DNA from: Nitrospira sp.
GTDB taxonomy: Bacteria > UBA9089 > CG2-30-40-21 > SBAY01
Direction: 5' to 3'
Length of the DNA stretch: 9,817 bases
Assembly: GCA_005239945.1 (NCBI GenBank)
Contig: SBAY01000115.1
Coordinates: 1 to 9,817, forward strand
This document shows positions 1-7,590 of the stretch, in pieces; positions within the stretch are counted from its first letter, which is position 1, and every line of letters begins with the position of its first letter. A model generated the notes under the pieces. That model was not told where the DNA came from and made no database searches. It saw only the letters and a program-made list of their open reading frames with translations. A program made the position numbers and the translations under genes.

Positions 1-2
1 TA

Positions 3-1082
3 TCTATGTGCTATCCAAAGGTGGTTTTACTGGAAAAAGGTGAAAAAGGAGTAGGAAAAGTACCAGAAGCGGAGTTGCTGTTTTTGGATAAGTTTGGAAC
101 GGTGAAAAAAAGATTACCTATAGATTGGGAGGAGGTATTCTGGTCTAAGAATAACAAGTATCTTTGTGTGTACAAAGATAAAAAGATAATAATCCTTGAT
201 GCAGAAGGGACAGAATTATGGAGTTATAAATATTTTCCAATTACCAGTATTTTGGTATCTCCCAGTGGGGATTATGTGATTGAAATACCTGATTATGAGT
301 TGGGAGGGTATTGTACTATGAAACTGTATTATGCAAATGGTAAATCTAAAAAGATAGATTTAGGGGATGTAGTTGAAAGACGCCCTGACGGTTATTATCT
401 GGATATTTCTGAGAATGGGGAGTATTTTGCTGTAACTATATTTGGATATCTTATCCTATTTAATAAGGAAGGGGAAGTCCTTTGGAAAAGGGAAGGAACT
501 TTTGGTAGCGAACTACACTATTTCTTAAAGAATCAGTTTATAGGTGCAGTGGCTGATAAGGATGTTGGCGATGAAAGGATTAGAGAATTCTGTCTCTATG
601 ACATCAAGGGGAATTTGCTATGGAAAAATAAGGTGTTTTTGGGAGTTCAAGATGTATATTATGAAGATGAAGGAAGGATTTATGTTATCTCAGGATGGGG
701 TCATTTCTTTTGTTTTGATACTAAGAGTGGTAATCTACTGGCAAAATATAGTGATAGAAGGGCTCCAACCTTTTTCCCTTCTTGGAAAGCACGTTCTTCA
801 GGAAAACAAAAACACCCAGGGAATAATGCAGCTCCTAATTGGCGAGGGATCATTATAAGTCCAGACCATAGTAGGATAATTACTCGTGCCTTTAGACCCA
901 ATGAAAGGGAGATAGAACGAATAGAAATTTTTGATAATAATCTAAAAAATTTGGAACAAAAGGAGTATCCTGATAAATATATCAAGTGGACTCGATTGGA
1001 GGGACCTGTAATGAAATTCTCTAAGGACAATTTATTATCCATTATGACGAAAGAAGGGTTGAAATCTTATGAAATCAAGTAA
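3..1082 (+). CDS. Beta-propeller (PQQ/WD40-like) repeat protein, 5' end outside the window
   Basis: The reading frame is open from the left edge. The first ATG (base 6) has no ribosome binding site in the five visible bases, so the true start is probably upstream and the visible 358 residues are the C-terminal part. Counting from that ATG, a recurring strand-turn-strand motif of the form hydrophobic-hydrophobic-[FLY]-D/N-x-x-G-x-x-L-W/K is seen near residues 26-37, 61-76, 106-119, 149-164, 195-210, 234-249 and 306-321. Examples are ILDAEGTELW, LFNKEGEVLW and LYDIKGNLLW. This spacing, with SPSGDY- and SPDHSR-type turns between the motifs, is that of a seven- or eight-bladed propeller of the PQQ/WD40 kind. 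No catalytic motif is visible, so a binding or scaffold role is only inferred. Any signal peptide would lie outside the window. The last 14 bp overlap the start of the next gene in another frame, which implies one mRNA and translational coupling with the M23 protein, a possible functional partner. Confidence 0.75.
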   Translation, partial: SMCYPKVVLLEKGEKGVGKVPEAELLFLDKFGTVKKRLPIDWEEVFWSKNNKYLCVYKDKKIIILDAEGTELWSYKYFPITSILVSPSGDYVIEIPDYELGGYCTMKLYYANGKSKKIDLGDVVERRPDGYYLDISENGEYFAVTIFGYLILFNKEGEVLWKREGTFGSELHYFLKNQFIGAVADKDVGDERIREFCLYDIKGNLLWKNKVFLGVQDVYYEDEGRIYVISGWGHFFCFDTKSGNLLAKYSDRRAPTFFPSWKARSSGKQKHPGNNAAPNWRGIIISPDHSRIITRAFRPNEREIERIEIFDNNLKNLEQKEYPDKYIKWTRLEGPVMKFSKDNLLSIMTKEGLKSYEIK

Positions 1083-4000
1083 ACTGTTAGTTTTAGGATT
1101 AGGGTTTATATTATTAGGAAAATCAGTTTATGCTTACAATTGGCCCTTTGCAAACCCAAACGAGCAGGTAGAGATTGCAGGGGTATTCGGTGAGTTGCGA
1201 AAAGATGAGTATGGTAATTTTGATCACTTTCACCGCGGGGTGGATTTAGTAAAGCCAGCAGACACACCAGTATATTCGGTCATAAGTGGGGAGGTTGCAA
1301 AAACACCCAGTCAGTCTGGGCAAGAGCTATGGATAAAATATATTGGTAGAAATGATGGATACAGATATGTTCATATCAAGGATCATACAGGAGATGATGT
1401 TGTACCAGGCAAGGAGGTCTATCCTATTGGTCATCCAGACTGCAAGCCAATAGGCAAAGTAAAAAAGGTAGAGGGCATGGGAGAGCATTTACATTTTGAG
1501 GATGTGCTATATAAAGTTAATGAGCAGGGGACGGTTACTGGCATTTCCTCCTGGAATAATCCTCTAATGGGTGGTGGTTTGGGTGCAACAACAACAAATA
1601 TGAGTAATTGGGGATTTAAAGATAATGTGAAACCCGAGATAGATAGTGTAAGTTTTTACACACAGGGTTCAGAGATATATCTTTCTGAAAAGGGGTTGTA
1701 TGGTAAGGTAGATATAGCGGTTGCAGCACATGACGCGAGGATAGGTGTAAATGGTAATTCTGCTGGTGGTGGGTTGGGGGTAAAAAGGGTTACTTGCAAA
1801 ATTTATGACCTCTGGAATCCAGATGATGATTTTTTGAATTCCCTGCTTTTTGAAGATAAATTTGTGTCTGAAATAGTAAATTATATCTCTACAAATAATA
1901 TTCCTCTTCCAGAGAAATATGAGAGTAATCTTGTATTTTACAGCATACCAAAATATTCATCAAAGGCAATAGAACTGTCTAAACTTGAGTTGACCTATCG
2001 CTCAAATTCTACCATAGACAGACCTGTATATTGGGTAACAAATCTACCATATATAGACATGGCAACATATACAAATTTTTATTGGGATGCAACGACAAGA
2101 ACTCTAACTTGTGATGGTCCGTATCTTGTAGAGATAGAGGTAGAAGATTTTCGCGGGACTACCACTACGACTCATAGATTTGTGCGGGTAGATAATAACG
2201 CGCCATATCTTGATACAGTAGGAGCTTATCAGATGGAACCGTTTGATATAAAGCAGAAAAGTGAAAAACAACATATCAAATCTATATGTTTAGAAAAGAT
2301 AGAGAAGGAGAAACTTGCCAAACCAGAAGAAATAAAAGAGATGTATGCCAGGGAACAAGATGAATTAATTGGTTATCAAGCAAAATATTTCGCTTCCTGG
2401 GAGGAGAACCAGAATGGTAGGAAATTGAATGTTTCACTAAAAAAGCCTCTTCTGAGGGGAGTAGAGTCAAAGTTTTTACTACTATTTTCACAGCCTGTTA
2501 ATATCGACTCAGCATTTATATGTCCTAACGGGAATGTAAATAACCGTATTCAAATTAAACTCAATTCTCAAAACGAAGAAGGTTTAAACTACTATATAAG
2601 TGACCCTGTTATTATTCCATCATCTACAGATTGGGATGGAGAGGTTTTGTTAATTGTGGATGCTTATGATGTCAATTGGAATAATCTTGATAGTTACCCA
2701 CAAACAATTGCAGTAAGGGATGAATACGGATTCCATACTAATTATGAAGAAGGGTCTGATAGGAATCATTTTTTTGAATTACCAGTAGCTCCGAGTGCAC
2801 CTTCTGATTTTACAGCTAATGTAATAACACAAAATAGGCAGCCTCAGTGGATTAATTTTGACTGGAAAGATAACTCATCAGATGAAGATGGGTTTGCTAT
2901 TTTTCAAAGAAAAGATGGAGAGAAAAATTATTCACTTGTAGTAGAACTCCCTCCAAATGCAAATAGTACTGGAGGAATTCTACTTCCGGAGCAAGGAGTG
3001 TATTTTTACACAGTGAGGGCATTCAAGAAACAAACTGGTTACTCAGTTTCTGCAGCAGAACAAATGGCAGCTTTTGTCCCTGGAGGTGAGGACTCAGATT
3101 TAGAGCCGCCTGGCGGCAGAATAATATACGAGAAACAAGGTGTGTATGTGAAAGGGAGTGTAACTATAAAAGCGAAGGTGTGGGATAATGTGGGTGTCAA
3201 GAAGGTAGAATTTTATTGCTTATCACAAGGAGAGGAATATTTCATAGGTGAATCTTCTAATTTCTTTCATACACCTGAAGGCACATTTACTACTTATGAG
3301 TGGGACTCAAGTAGATTAGGGAAGTTAGGAGAGGGAATTTTGTGCTATATTCGTGACTATATGAATAACCGCAGTTCATCTGAAAATATATGGTCAATTT
3401 GGACAGATAATATACCGCCAACTGGTATATCAAATTTACAAACTCTTCCTATATGGACTAATATAAATTATTTTGGTGCATCGTGGGATCCTGCACAGGA
3501 TTATGAAAGTTATGTTGAAGGATACTATTATTCTTTAAATTCACCGCCAAAAGAAAATGCATCATTTACTCTTAATACACAAACCGAATACTTATTTTTA
3601 CCTGAAGATAGTGCAAGTGGAGTTTACAGTATTTATGTTACCTCAAAGGATGCAGCGGGGAATATAGGTCCTACATCAAAAGGATTGTTTTTCTATGACA
3701 TCTCTCCGCCTATCATAACTAATTCTCAATCTACACCCAATATTATATTTGCAAGTAAAACAGTAAAATTCACTGCAAGGGTTGAAGATATACATAGCGG
3801 GATACAATGGGTGATAATTTCAACTTCAGTCATTGGTATCCAGAATCAATTAATGTATGATGATGGACTATTATATGGAGATGAAAGAGCCAATGATGGA
3901 ATTTATACAACCCAGGTTACAATACCAGATGATACTAATGTAGGAATATATAATTTAGTTGTTAGTGCTTATGATAGTTGTCCCAATCCCAATATTGCAA

Positions 4001-6186
4001 CATCAACTATAACCTTACAGATAGGAAATCCAGATTATACTCCACCAACTATTACCAATCCACAATCTATACCACCTATTGTACTACGAGGAGGGACAAT
4101 TACCTTTACTGTAAATGTAGTAGATGAAGGTAGCAGGGTGGGAACAGTAACAATTGGTCTTGGAGTTATTGGTGGTAATGCGAATCAGCAAATGTTCGAT
4201 GATGGGACAAATGGGGATGAAGAAGCAAATAATGGAATTTACACTTACAAAACTACAATACCAGAATCTGTATTAATTGGAATGAAAAATTTAATTATAA
4301 CTGCGCAGGATAATGTCTCTAACATCAGTAAGGGAACTATAACCCTACAAGTAATAAATCCCAAGATAACCTCAGTTTTACCTACATCAGGTACTATTGG
4401 CACCGCTGTTACGATAAAAGGCGAAGGGTACCTTGCTAATGAGGGAATCAGGATAGATTTTGGGACGACATTAACTATTTGCTTAACTACTGCGGATACT
4501 AATGGTAGTTTTACTGCTACCTTTAAGGCTGATTCACAAGGGTATGGGCTACAGATTATTACTGCTACTGGGCTTTTTTCTAAAGGACAAGCTACTGCTA
4601 CTTTCAAGATTACATCTTCCCTTGTATCTATCAAAGGCACTGTAAGAGATGCAATTACTAATGAGAAAATTCCTGGAGCAGTAATAGAATTTATTCAGGA
4701 TAATCAAATAAAAGTATCTGTAACTACTAATGGTGATGGGGAATATAGAATAGACAGACTCTTGCAAGGAATATATCAGATAAACGCGAAGAAGGAGAAA
4801 ATTTATTCTCAATGGAGAAGGGTAAGGGTAGGATGGATATTTAGCCGAAGGTGGGAATGGAGATTGATAACTTGGAGAGTTCTTGAGTATATTCCGCATA
4901 CTAAGTTTGGAGTAGTAGTAGATGGTGAAAGAGATATTGATTTTTATCTTTCAAAAGCAGCATGGGTAGAAAATGCTTATATTTATGAAGGCAATGCTGA
5001 GAATACAGATGAAAGAAAGAATCTGGATGTAAGTATTATGGTAAATTATGATCCTTTGTACTGGTTTTACCTCTATCCTAAAGACTCATCTTACAAGATA
5101 GAGAATTTTAGTCGAGTACCAATAGGTGAAAATGGTTGTATAGCACAAATTTGGTATGACATTGATTGGGATAATGGCTCATATATTGATAAAGAAAATA
5201 ATAGGTTACATGTAAAGGTAGAAATTGCTGGATATTGGTGGCAACGAGCATATTTTAATTATAGATACACTATTGATTGTAAGAAGAAGGGATTTTTAGG
5301 TAAGAGTGAAAACAATATGATAATAGGGGTTGAACCAGGAAAGAAGAAAAAGCTAAAAACCAAAGGGATAGTAAAGTTAATGATAAATAGAATACCAATA
5401 CAGCAAAAAGGGATTACATCTGGACAAGAAGAGAATGTATTATCTATAATGATAAAGGATGTAGAGGATACACTGACTACTTCCAAAATTAAACTTAGAT
5501 ATAATTCTGATAAGATTAATATCTCGGACATAAGAGCACCAGATTTACCGGATAAAAGATTAAAAGTTTTTGTAGGTGGGGAGGTAGATAATGATAATGG
5601 TAGTGCAGAGATTGAGACATTAATAGTGGATGAAGAGTTGTTAATTGGAACATATACTGATATATTTGAGGAGTCTACTTTAAAGATACAACAAGAAGAA
5701 ACAGCTACAAATTCAGAAGCTTCTGAAAAGGTAGTAGAAGAAAACATAGCACCAATTGCACATGTTATAATAACCCCGAGGAAGACAAAAGGTGTACGAG
5801 AATTAAGATTAGAAGATATGCTATCTTGTATTGAGATTTTGGATGTAGAGTTAAAGAATGCACAAGGAGAAAAGATCCAAATAAATGTAGAAGAAAAACC
5901 TCATAAGCCTACCTACGAATCAAATCTTGATAATGCCTATTGTTATCCTAATCCGACAAAGAAAGGATGGATAAAATTTGCTAAATTAACTCAAACGATA
6001 AAAGTAAGGATTTTCAATATAGTCGGAGAATTGATTTACGAAAGAGAACATCCAACTAATGGTGAATGGGAATGGCAATGTATAGACAATGATGGTAAAA
6101 AGGTAGCCAGTGGTATCTATATTTATATCCTACATGACCCGGTAAGTGGTAGTATGAAGAGAGGGAAACTTGGGGTGATTAAATAA
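1069..6186 (+). CDS. Giant secreted multidomain M23 (LytM-type) metallopeptidase with Ig-like modules and a FlgD/T9SS-like C-terminal domain
   Basis: This 1705-residue protein starts with a signal peptide: a Lys-rich start, a hydrophobic core at residues 6-17, and likely cleavage after VYA at 22. Residues 30-165 are an M23 domain. HRGVD (H55, D59) and HLHF (H140, H142) give the zinc ligands and one catalytic His, and YVHI (H102) supplies the other, so it looks active. The expected substrate is peptidoglycan cross-links or other Gly-rich protein. Residues 186-380 resemble the beta domain that often follows M23 in surface proteins. A charged helical stretch (396-433) precedes a fibronectin-III-like module (about 575-668), an Ig-like module (677-780), a further Fn3-like module (782-878), a tandem Ig pair (879-1098), an IPT/TIG-like module (1099-1181) and a carboxypeptidase-regulatory-like module (1186-1295) with a Trp/Arg-rich insertion. 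Residues 1440-1607 may be cohesin-like. Residues 1623-1705 (YPNP start, SGIYIY near the end) match FlgD-like/T9SS type A tails, suggesting surface delivery. GAAGGG at 1053-1058 is the likely ribosome binding site. Confidence 0.85.
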   Translation: MKSSKLLVLGLGFILLGKSVYAYNWPFANPNEQVEIAGVFGELRKDEYGNFDHFHRGVDLVKPADTPVYSVISGEVAKTPSQSGQELWIKYIGRNDGYRYVHIKDHTGDDVVPGKEVYPIGHPDCKPIGKVKKVEGMGEHLHFEDVLYKVNEQGTVTGISSWNNPLMGGGLGATTTNMSNWGFKDNVKPEIDSVSFYTQGSEIYLSEKGLYGKVDIAVAAHDARIGVNGNSAGGGLGVKRVTCKIYDLWNPDDDFLNSLLFEDKFVSEIVNYISTNNIPLPEKYESNLVFYSIPKYSSKAIELSKLELTYRSNSTIDRPVYWVTNLPYIDMATYTNFYWDATTRTLTCDGPYLVEIEVEDFRGTTTTTHRFVRVDNNAPYLDTVGAYQMEPFDIKQKSEKQHIKSICLEKIEKEKLAKPEEIKEMYAREQDELIGYQAKYFASWEENQNGRKLNVSLKKPLLRGVESKFLLLFSQPVNIDSAFICPNGNVNNRIQIKLNSQNEEGLNYYISDPVIIPSSTDWDGEVLLIVDAYDVNWNNLDSYPQTIAVRDEYGFHTNYEEGSDRNHFFELPVAPSAPSDFTANVITQNRQPQWINFDWKDNSSDEDGFAIFQRKDGEKNYSLVVELPPNANSTGGILLPEQGVYFYTVRAFKKQTGYSVSAAEQMAAFVPGGEDSDLEPPGGRIIYEKQGVYVKGSVTIKAKVWDNVGVKKVEFYCLSQGEEYFIGESSNFFHTPEGTFTTYEWDSSRLGKLGEGILCYIRDYMNNRSSSENIWSIWTDNIPPTGISNLQTLPIWTNINYFGASWDPAQDYESYVEGYYYSLNSPPKENASFTLNTQTEYLFLPEDSASGVYSIYVTSKDAAGNIGPTSKGLFFYDISPPIITNSQSTPNIIFASKTVKFTARVEDIHSGIQWVIISTSVIGIQNQLMYDDGLLYGDERANDGIYTTQVTIPDDTNVGIYNLVVSAYDSCPNPNIATSTITLQIGNPDYTPPTITNPQSIPPIVLRGGTITFTVNVVDEGSRVGTVTIGLGVIGGNANQQMFDDGTNGDEEANNGIYTYKTTIPESVLIGMKNLIITAQDNVSNISKGTITLQVINPKITSVLPTSGTIGTAVTIKGEGYLANEGIRIDFGTTLTICLTTADTNGSFTATFKADSQGYGLQIITATGLFSKGQATATFKITSSLVSIKGTVRDAITNEKIPGAVIEFIQDNQIKVSVTTNGDGEYRIDRLLQGIYQINAKKEKIYSQWRRVRVGWIFSRRWEWRLITWRVLEYIPHTKFGVVVDGERDIDFYLSKAAWVENAYIYEGNAENTDERKNLDVSIMVNYDPLYWFYLYPKDSSYKIENFSRVPIGENGCIAQIWYDIDWDNGSYIDKENNRLHVKVEIAGYWWQRAYFNYRYTIDCKKKGFLGKSENNMIIGVEPGKKKKLKTKGIVKLMINRIPIQQKGITSGQEENVLSIMIKDVEDTLTTSKIKLRYNSDKINISDIRAPDLPDKRLKVFVGGEVDNDNGSAEIETLIVDEELLIGTYTDIFEESTLKIQQEETATNSEASEKVVEENIAPIAHVIITPRKTKGVRELRLEDMLSCIEILDVELKNAQGEKIQINVEEKPHKPTYESNLDNAYCYPNPTKKGWIKFAKLTQTIKVRIFNIVGELIYEREHPTNGEWEWQCIDNDGKKVASGIYIYILHDPVSGSMKRGKLGVIK
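3700..4368 (+). repeat. Tandem pair of about 110-residue Ig-like repeats inside the M23 protein
   Basis: Residues 878-988 and 989-1098 of the large protein align end to end. Both begin with a [ST]PP-x-ITN-x-QS phrase. Both contain a D-D-G-x(n)-G-D-E-x-A-N-[DN]-G-I-Y-T block (near 931-946 and 1044-1059) followed by an IP turn, and both end with [TS]-x-ITLQ-[IV]-x-NP. The Asp-rich block is a common signature of bacterial Ig-like surface modules and could bind calcium, but that is inference. The two DNA copies have diverged clearly, so the duplication is old rather than a recent slippage event. Confidence 0.75.
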
Positions 6187-6422
6187 GGGTTTAAGGAAAC
6201 AAGACTGATAGGAATTTGATTTTGGGGCATCAAAGAATTAGCTATCGTTCCTACAGAACTTCTGGTTTATCTATGGTTATTTGCTGCCGATATTATGTTC
6301 CTGATGGATCTTGGGAAAGGTAAATGTAGGATATGTCCCGAATAGAATCATTGCTTCATCAAGTTTGTTTTTGTAAATTGAGTCTCCTTGGCCTATCGTG
6401 ATCAAAGAAAGAACATACTATC

Positions 6423-6441
6423 CACCAAAGAAGTTTTGGTG
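6423..6441. other. Short perfect hairpin in the intergenic gap
   Basis: CACCAAA (6423-6429) and TTTGGTG (6435-6441) are perfect inverted arms of 7 bp around a 5-nt GAAGT loop. No T run follows on the + strand, so it does not read as an intrinsic terminator. It might be an operator or an mRNA structure, or simply chance. Confidence 0.35.
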
Positions 6442-6507
6442 TGGTCAACTTACATTTTTGATATTGAAAGGGCACTATAATCCGTGAACCCTTTTGAATT
6501 AAAATTT

Positions 6508-6535
6508 TTGCAAGCCTGATTTGTTTAGGTATAAC
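6508..6535 (+). promoter_or_regulatory. Candidate sigma70-type promoter for the HEAT-tadB-tadC unit
   Basis: TTGCAA (6508-6513, four of six to TTGACA) is separated by 16 bp from TATAAC (6530-6535, five of six to TATAAT). Transcription would begin near 6542, giving a leader of about 20 nt that contains the strong ribosome binding site of the HEAT-like gene. In AT-rich DNA such matches arise by chance, so support comes mainly from its position at the head of the unit. Confidence 0.35.
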
Positions 6536-6549
6536 TGACTTCTAAAAAC

Positions 6550-6562
6550 AAGGAGAGAGGAG
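6550..6562 (+). promoter_or_regulatory. Strong double Shine-Dalgarno of the HEAT-like gene
   Basis: AAGGAG at 6550-6555 lies 9 nt before the ATG at 6565. A second purine block, GAGGAG at 6557-6562, lies only 2 nt from it. The first is the better-spaced site and fixes the start at 6565. This is the strongest ribosome binding site in the window. Confidence 0.7.
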
Positions 6563-6564
6563 AA

Positions 6565-7581
6565 ATGGCAACATTTACAACAAAATTAGTTTTGGAAGGG
6601 AGTAGTGTCCCCAAGATCAGAAAGGCACTCCGTAGACTTCAAACCGGTACTGGAGAGGAAACAATTGCCTCTACCGGATTTTTGATTCGTGAACTTTCTA
6701 GACAACCGGCCACACCGGAGGTTCAAGAAGTGATGAAACAACTCATTAACCGATTAATCCGGGATTCGCATAGTATCTGTGCTAGTATAAGAGATAAAGC
6801 TATTAAAGAATTAGGAAAACTAATTAATGAGTTAGTTAAATCTAAAGATTTGGAAGGTTTGAGGTATGTGGCCAGGGCAAGTAATATTAGTGATAATAGG
6901 GTTAAAGCACTTAAGGAATTAGTTAGATTCGAGGATTTGAAGGGATTAAGATATATTGCCCAGTGGGGAAGATATAGAGATGTCAGAACCAAATCGGTCG
7001 TTGAATTATCTAAGTTCAAAGATACCGAAGGGTTAAGGTTTGTTGCTCAATGGAATATGTATCGGGATACAGCCAATCGTGCCGTGAAAGAACTCGAAAA
7101 ATTAATCGATAAACTTGTTAGATTCAAGGACCGTGATGGACTAAAGTGTTTACTAGTTTTCAGTAAAGACAATGAGGCAAAAAAGAAGGCAGTTGAGGGA
7201 TTGGAAAAACTATTAGAGGATTTAATCAAGGCTAAGGATATAGATGCCTTAAGATATGTAGCGGCATTAGGAGGAAATAGGGTCAAGCGAAATAGAGCCG
7301 TAGAAGAGATTAACGATATAAAATGCCTCAAATATGTAATTAGAACTACTAAAGGTATTTATAAAGATACATGTATTAAGGCGATTGGAGAGTTAGAAAA
7401 ATATGTTGAGGATTTGCTTAAAGTCAAAGACCGTGAAGGATTGGAATACTTAGCTGAGTTTAGTACTAATGAAGCTGTCTGGAAACAATCTATTGAAGAG
7501 ATACACAGAATAAGAGAAGCAAGTACGGAGGATAAAGTAACAGAATCTTTACAAAAACTCCTTATTCCAAGAGGGGCATAA
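6565..7581 (+). CDS. HEAT-like alpha-helical repeat protein upstream of tadB
   Basis: This 338-residue protein has no signal peptide or membrane segment, so it is probably cytoplasmic. From about residue 75 it is built of tandem helical repeats with consensus [KF]-[KE]-D-x-[ED]-G-L-[RK]-[YF]-[VIL] followed by R/K-x-K-A-V-x-E-L. The repeat Asp falls at residues 95, 124, 153, 189, 225, 251 and 289, giving spacings of 29, 29, 36, 36, 26 and 38. The longer units add about seven residues (EKLIDKL-type), or two helical turns. This is the pattern of HEAT or other alpha-solenoid scaffolds that bind proteins. The N-terminal 70 residues have a looser helical pattern and may form a capping region. The strong ribosome binding site ends 2-9 nt before the ATG. 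The stop lies 9 nt before the TadB start, so it is probably co-translated with tadB and may act on the Tad inner-membrane machinery. That role is inferred from context alone. No enzymatic motif is seen. Confidence 0.8.
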   Translation: MATFTTKLVLEGSSVPKIRKALRRLQTGTGEETIASTGFLIRELSRQPATPEVQEVMKQLINRLIRDSHSICASIRDKAIKELGKLINELVKSKDLEGLRYVARASNISDNRVKALKELVRFEDLKGLRYIAQWGRYRDVRTKSVVELSKFKDTEGLRFVAQWNMYRDTANRAVKELEKLIDKLVRFKDRDGLKCLLVFSKDNEAKKKAVEGLEKLLEDLIKAKDIDALRYVAALGGNRVKRNRAVEEINDIKCLKYVIRTTKGIYKDTCIKAIGELEKYVEDLLKVKDREGLEYLAEFSTNEAVWKQSIEEIHRIREASTEDKVTESLQKLLIPRGA

Positions 7582-7590
7582 TAGAAGGAA

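Larger units (their letters stand above)
6187..6564. other. Non-coding gap between the two gene units
   Basis: This 378-bp stretch lacks any convincing gene on either strand. Its longest stop-free pieces are about 40 codons and have no ribosome binding site. There is no T-tracted hairpin after the stop of the upstream gene, so I cannot place a rho-independent terminator. The distal part holds a 7-bp hairpin (6423-6441), an isolated TATAAT (6476-6481) with no well-spaced -35, and a better promoter candidate closer to the HEAT-like gene. The gap is the natural boundary between the surface-protein unit and the HEAT-tadB-tadC unit. Confidence 0.6.

Noticed and set aside
4245..4899. Two overlapping - strand open frames opposite the Ig-like modules
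   Set aside because: They mirror the Thr/Ile/Gly-rich + strand coding sequence and show no independent motif.
5259..5747. A 162-codon open frame on the - strand inside the M23 gene
   Set aside because: It is Ser/Ile/Phe-rich low-complexity translation opposite a clearly coding + strand, with no family signal.
6215..6234. TTTGAT / ATCAAA inverted arms after the M23 gene as a terminator
   Set aside because: The arms are only 6 bp and AT-rich around an 8-nt loop, and no T run follows.
6193..6323. A 42-codon open stretch in the intergenic gap (ending in VPDGSWER before a TAA), possibly the remains of a gene
   Set aside because: It has no start codon with a ribosome binding site, no recognised family and no clear continuation in another frame. 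It is too short to call a pseudogene.
6458..6481. TTGATA and TATAAT as a promoter
   Set aside because: The TATAAT is perfect but the spacer is only 12 bp. The TTACAT further upstream gives 20 bp. The pair at 6508-6535 is better placed.
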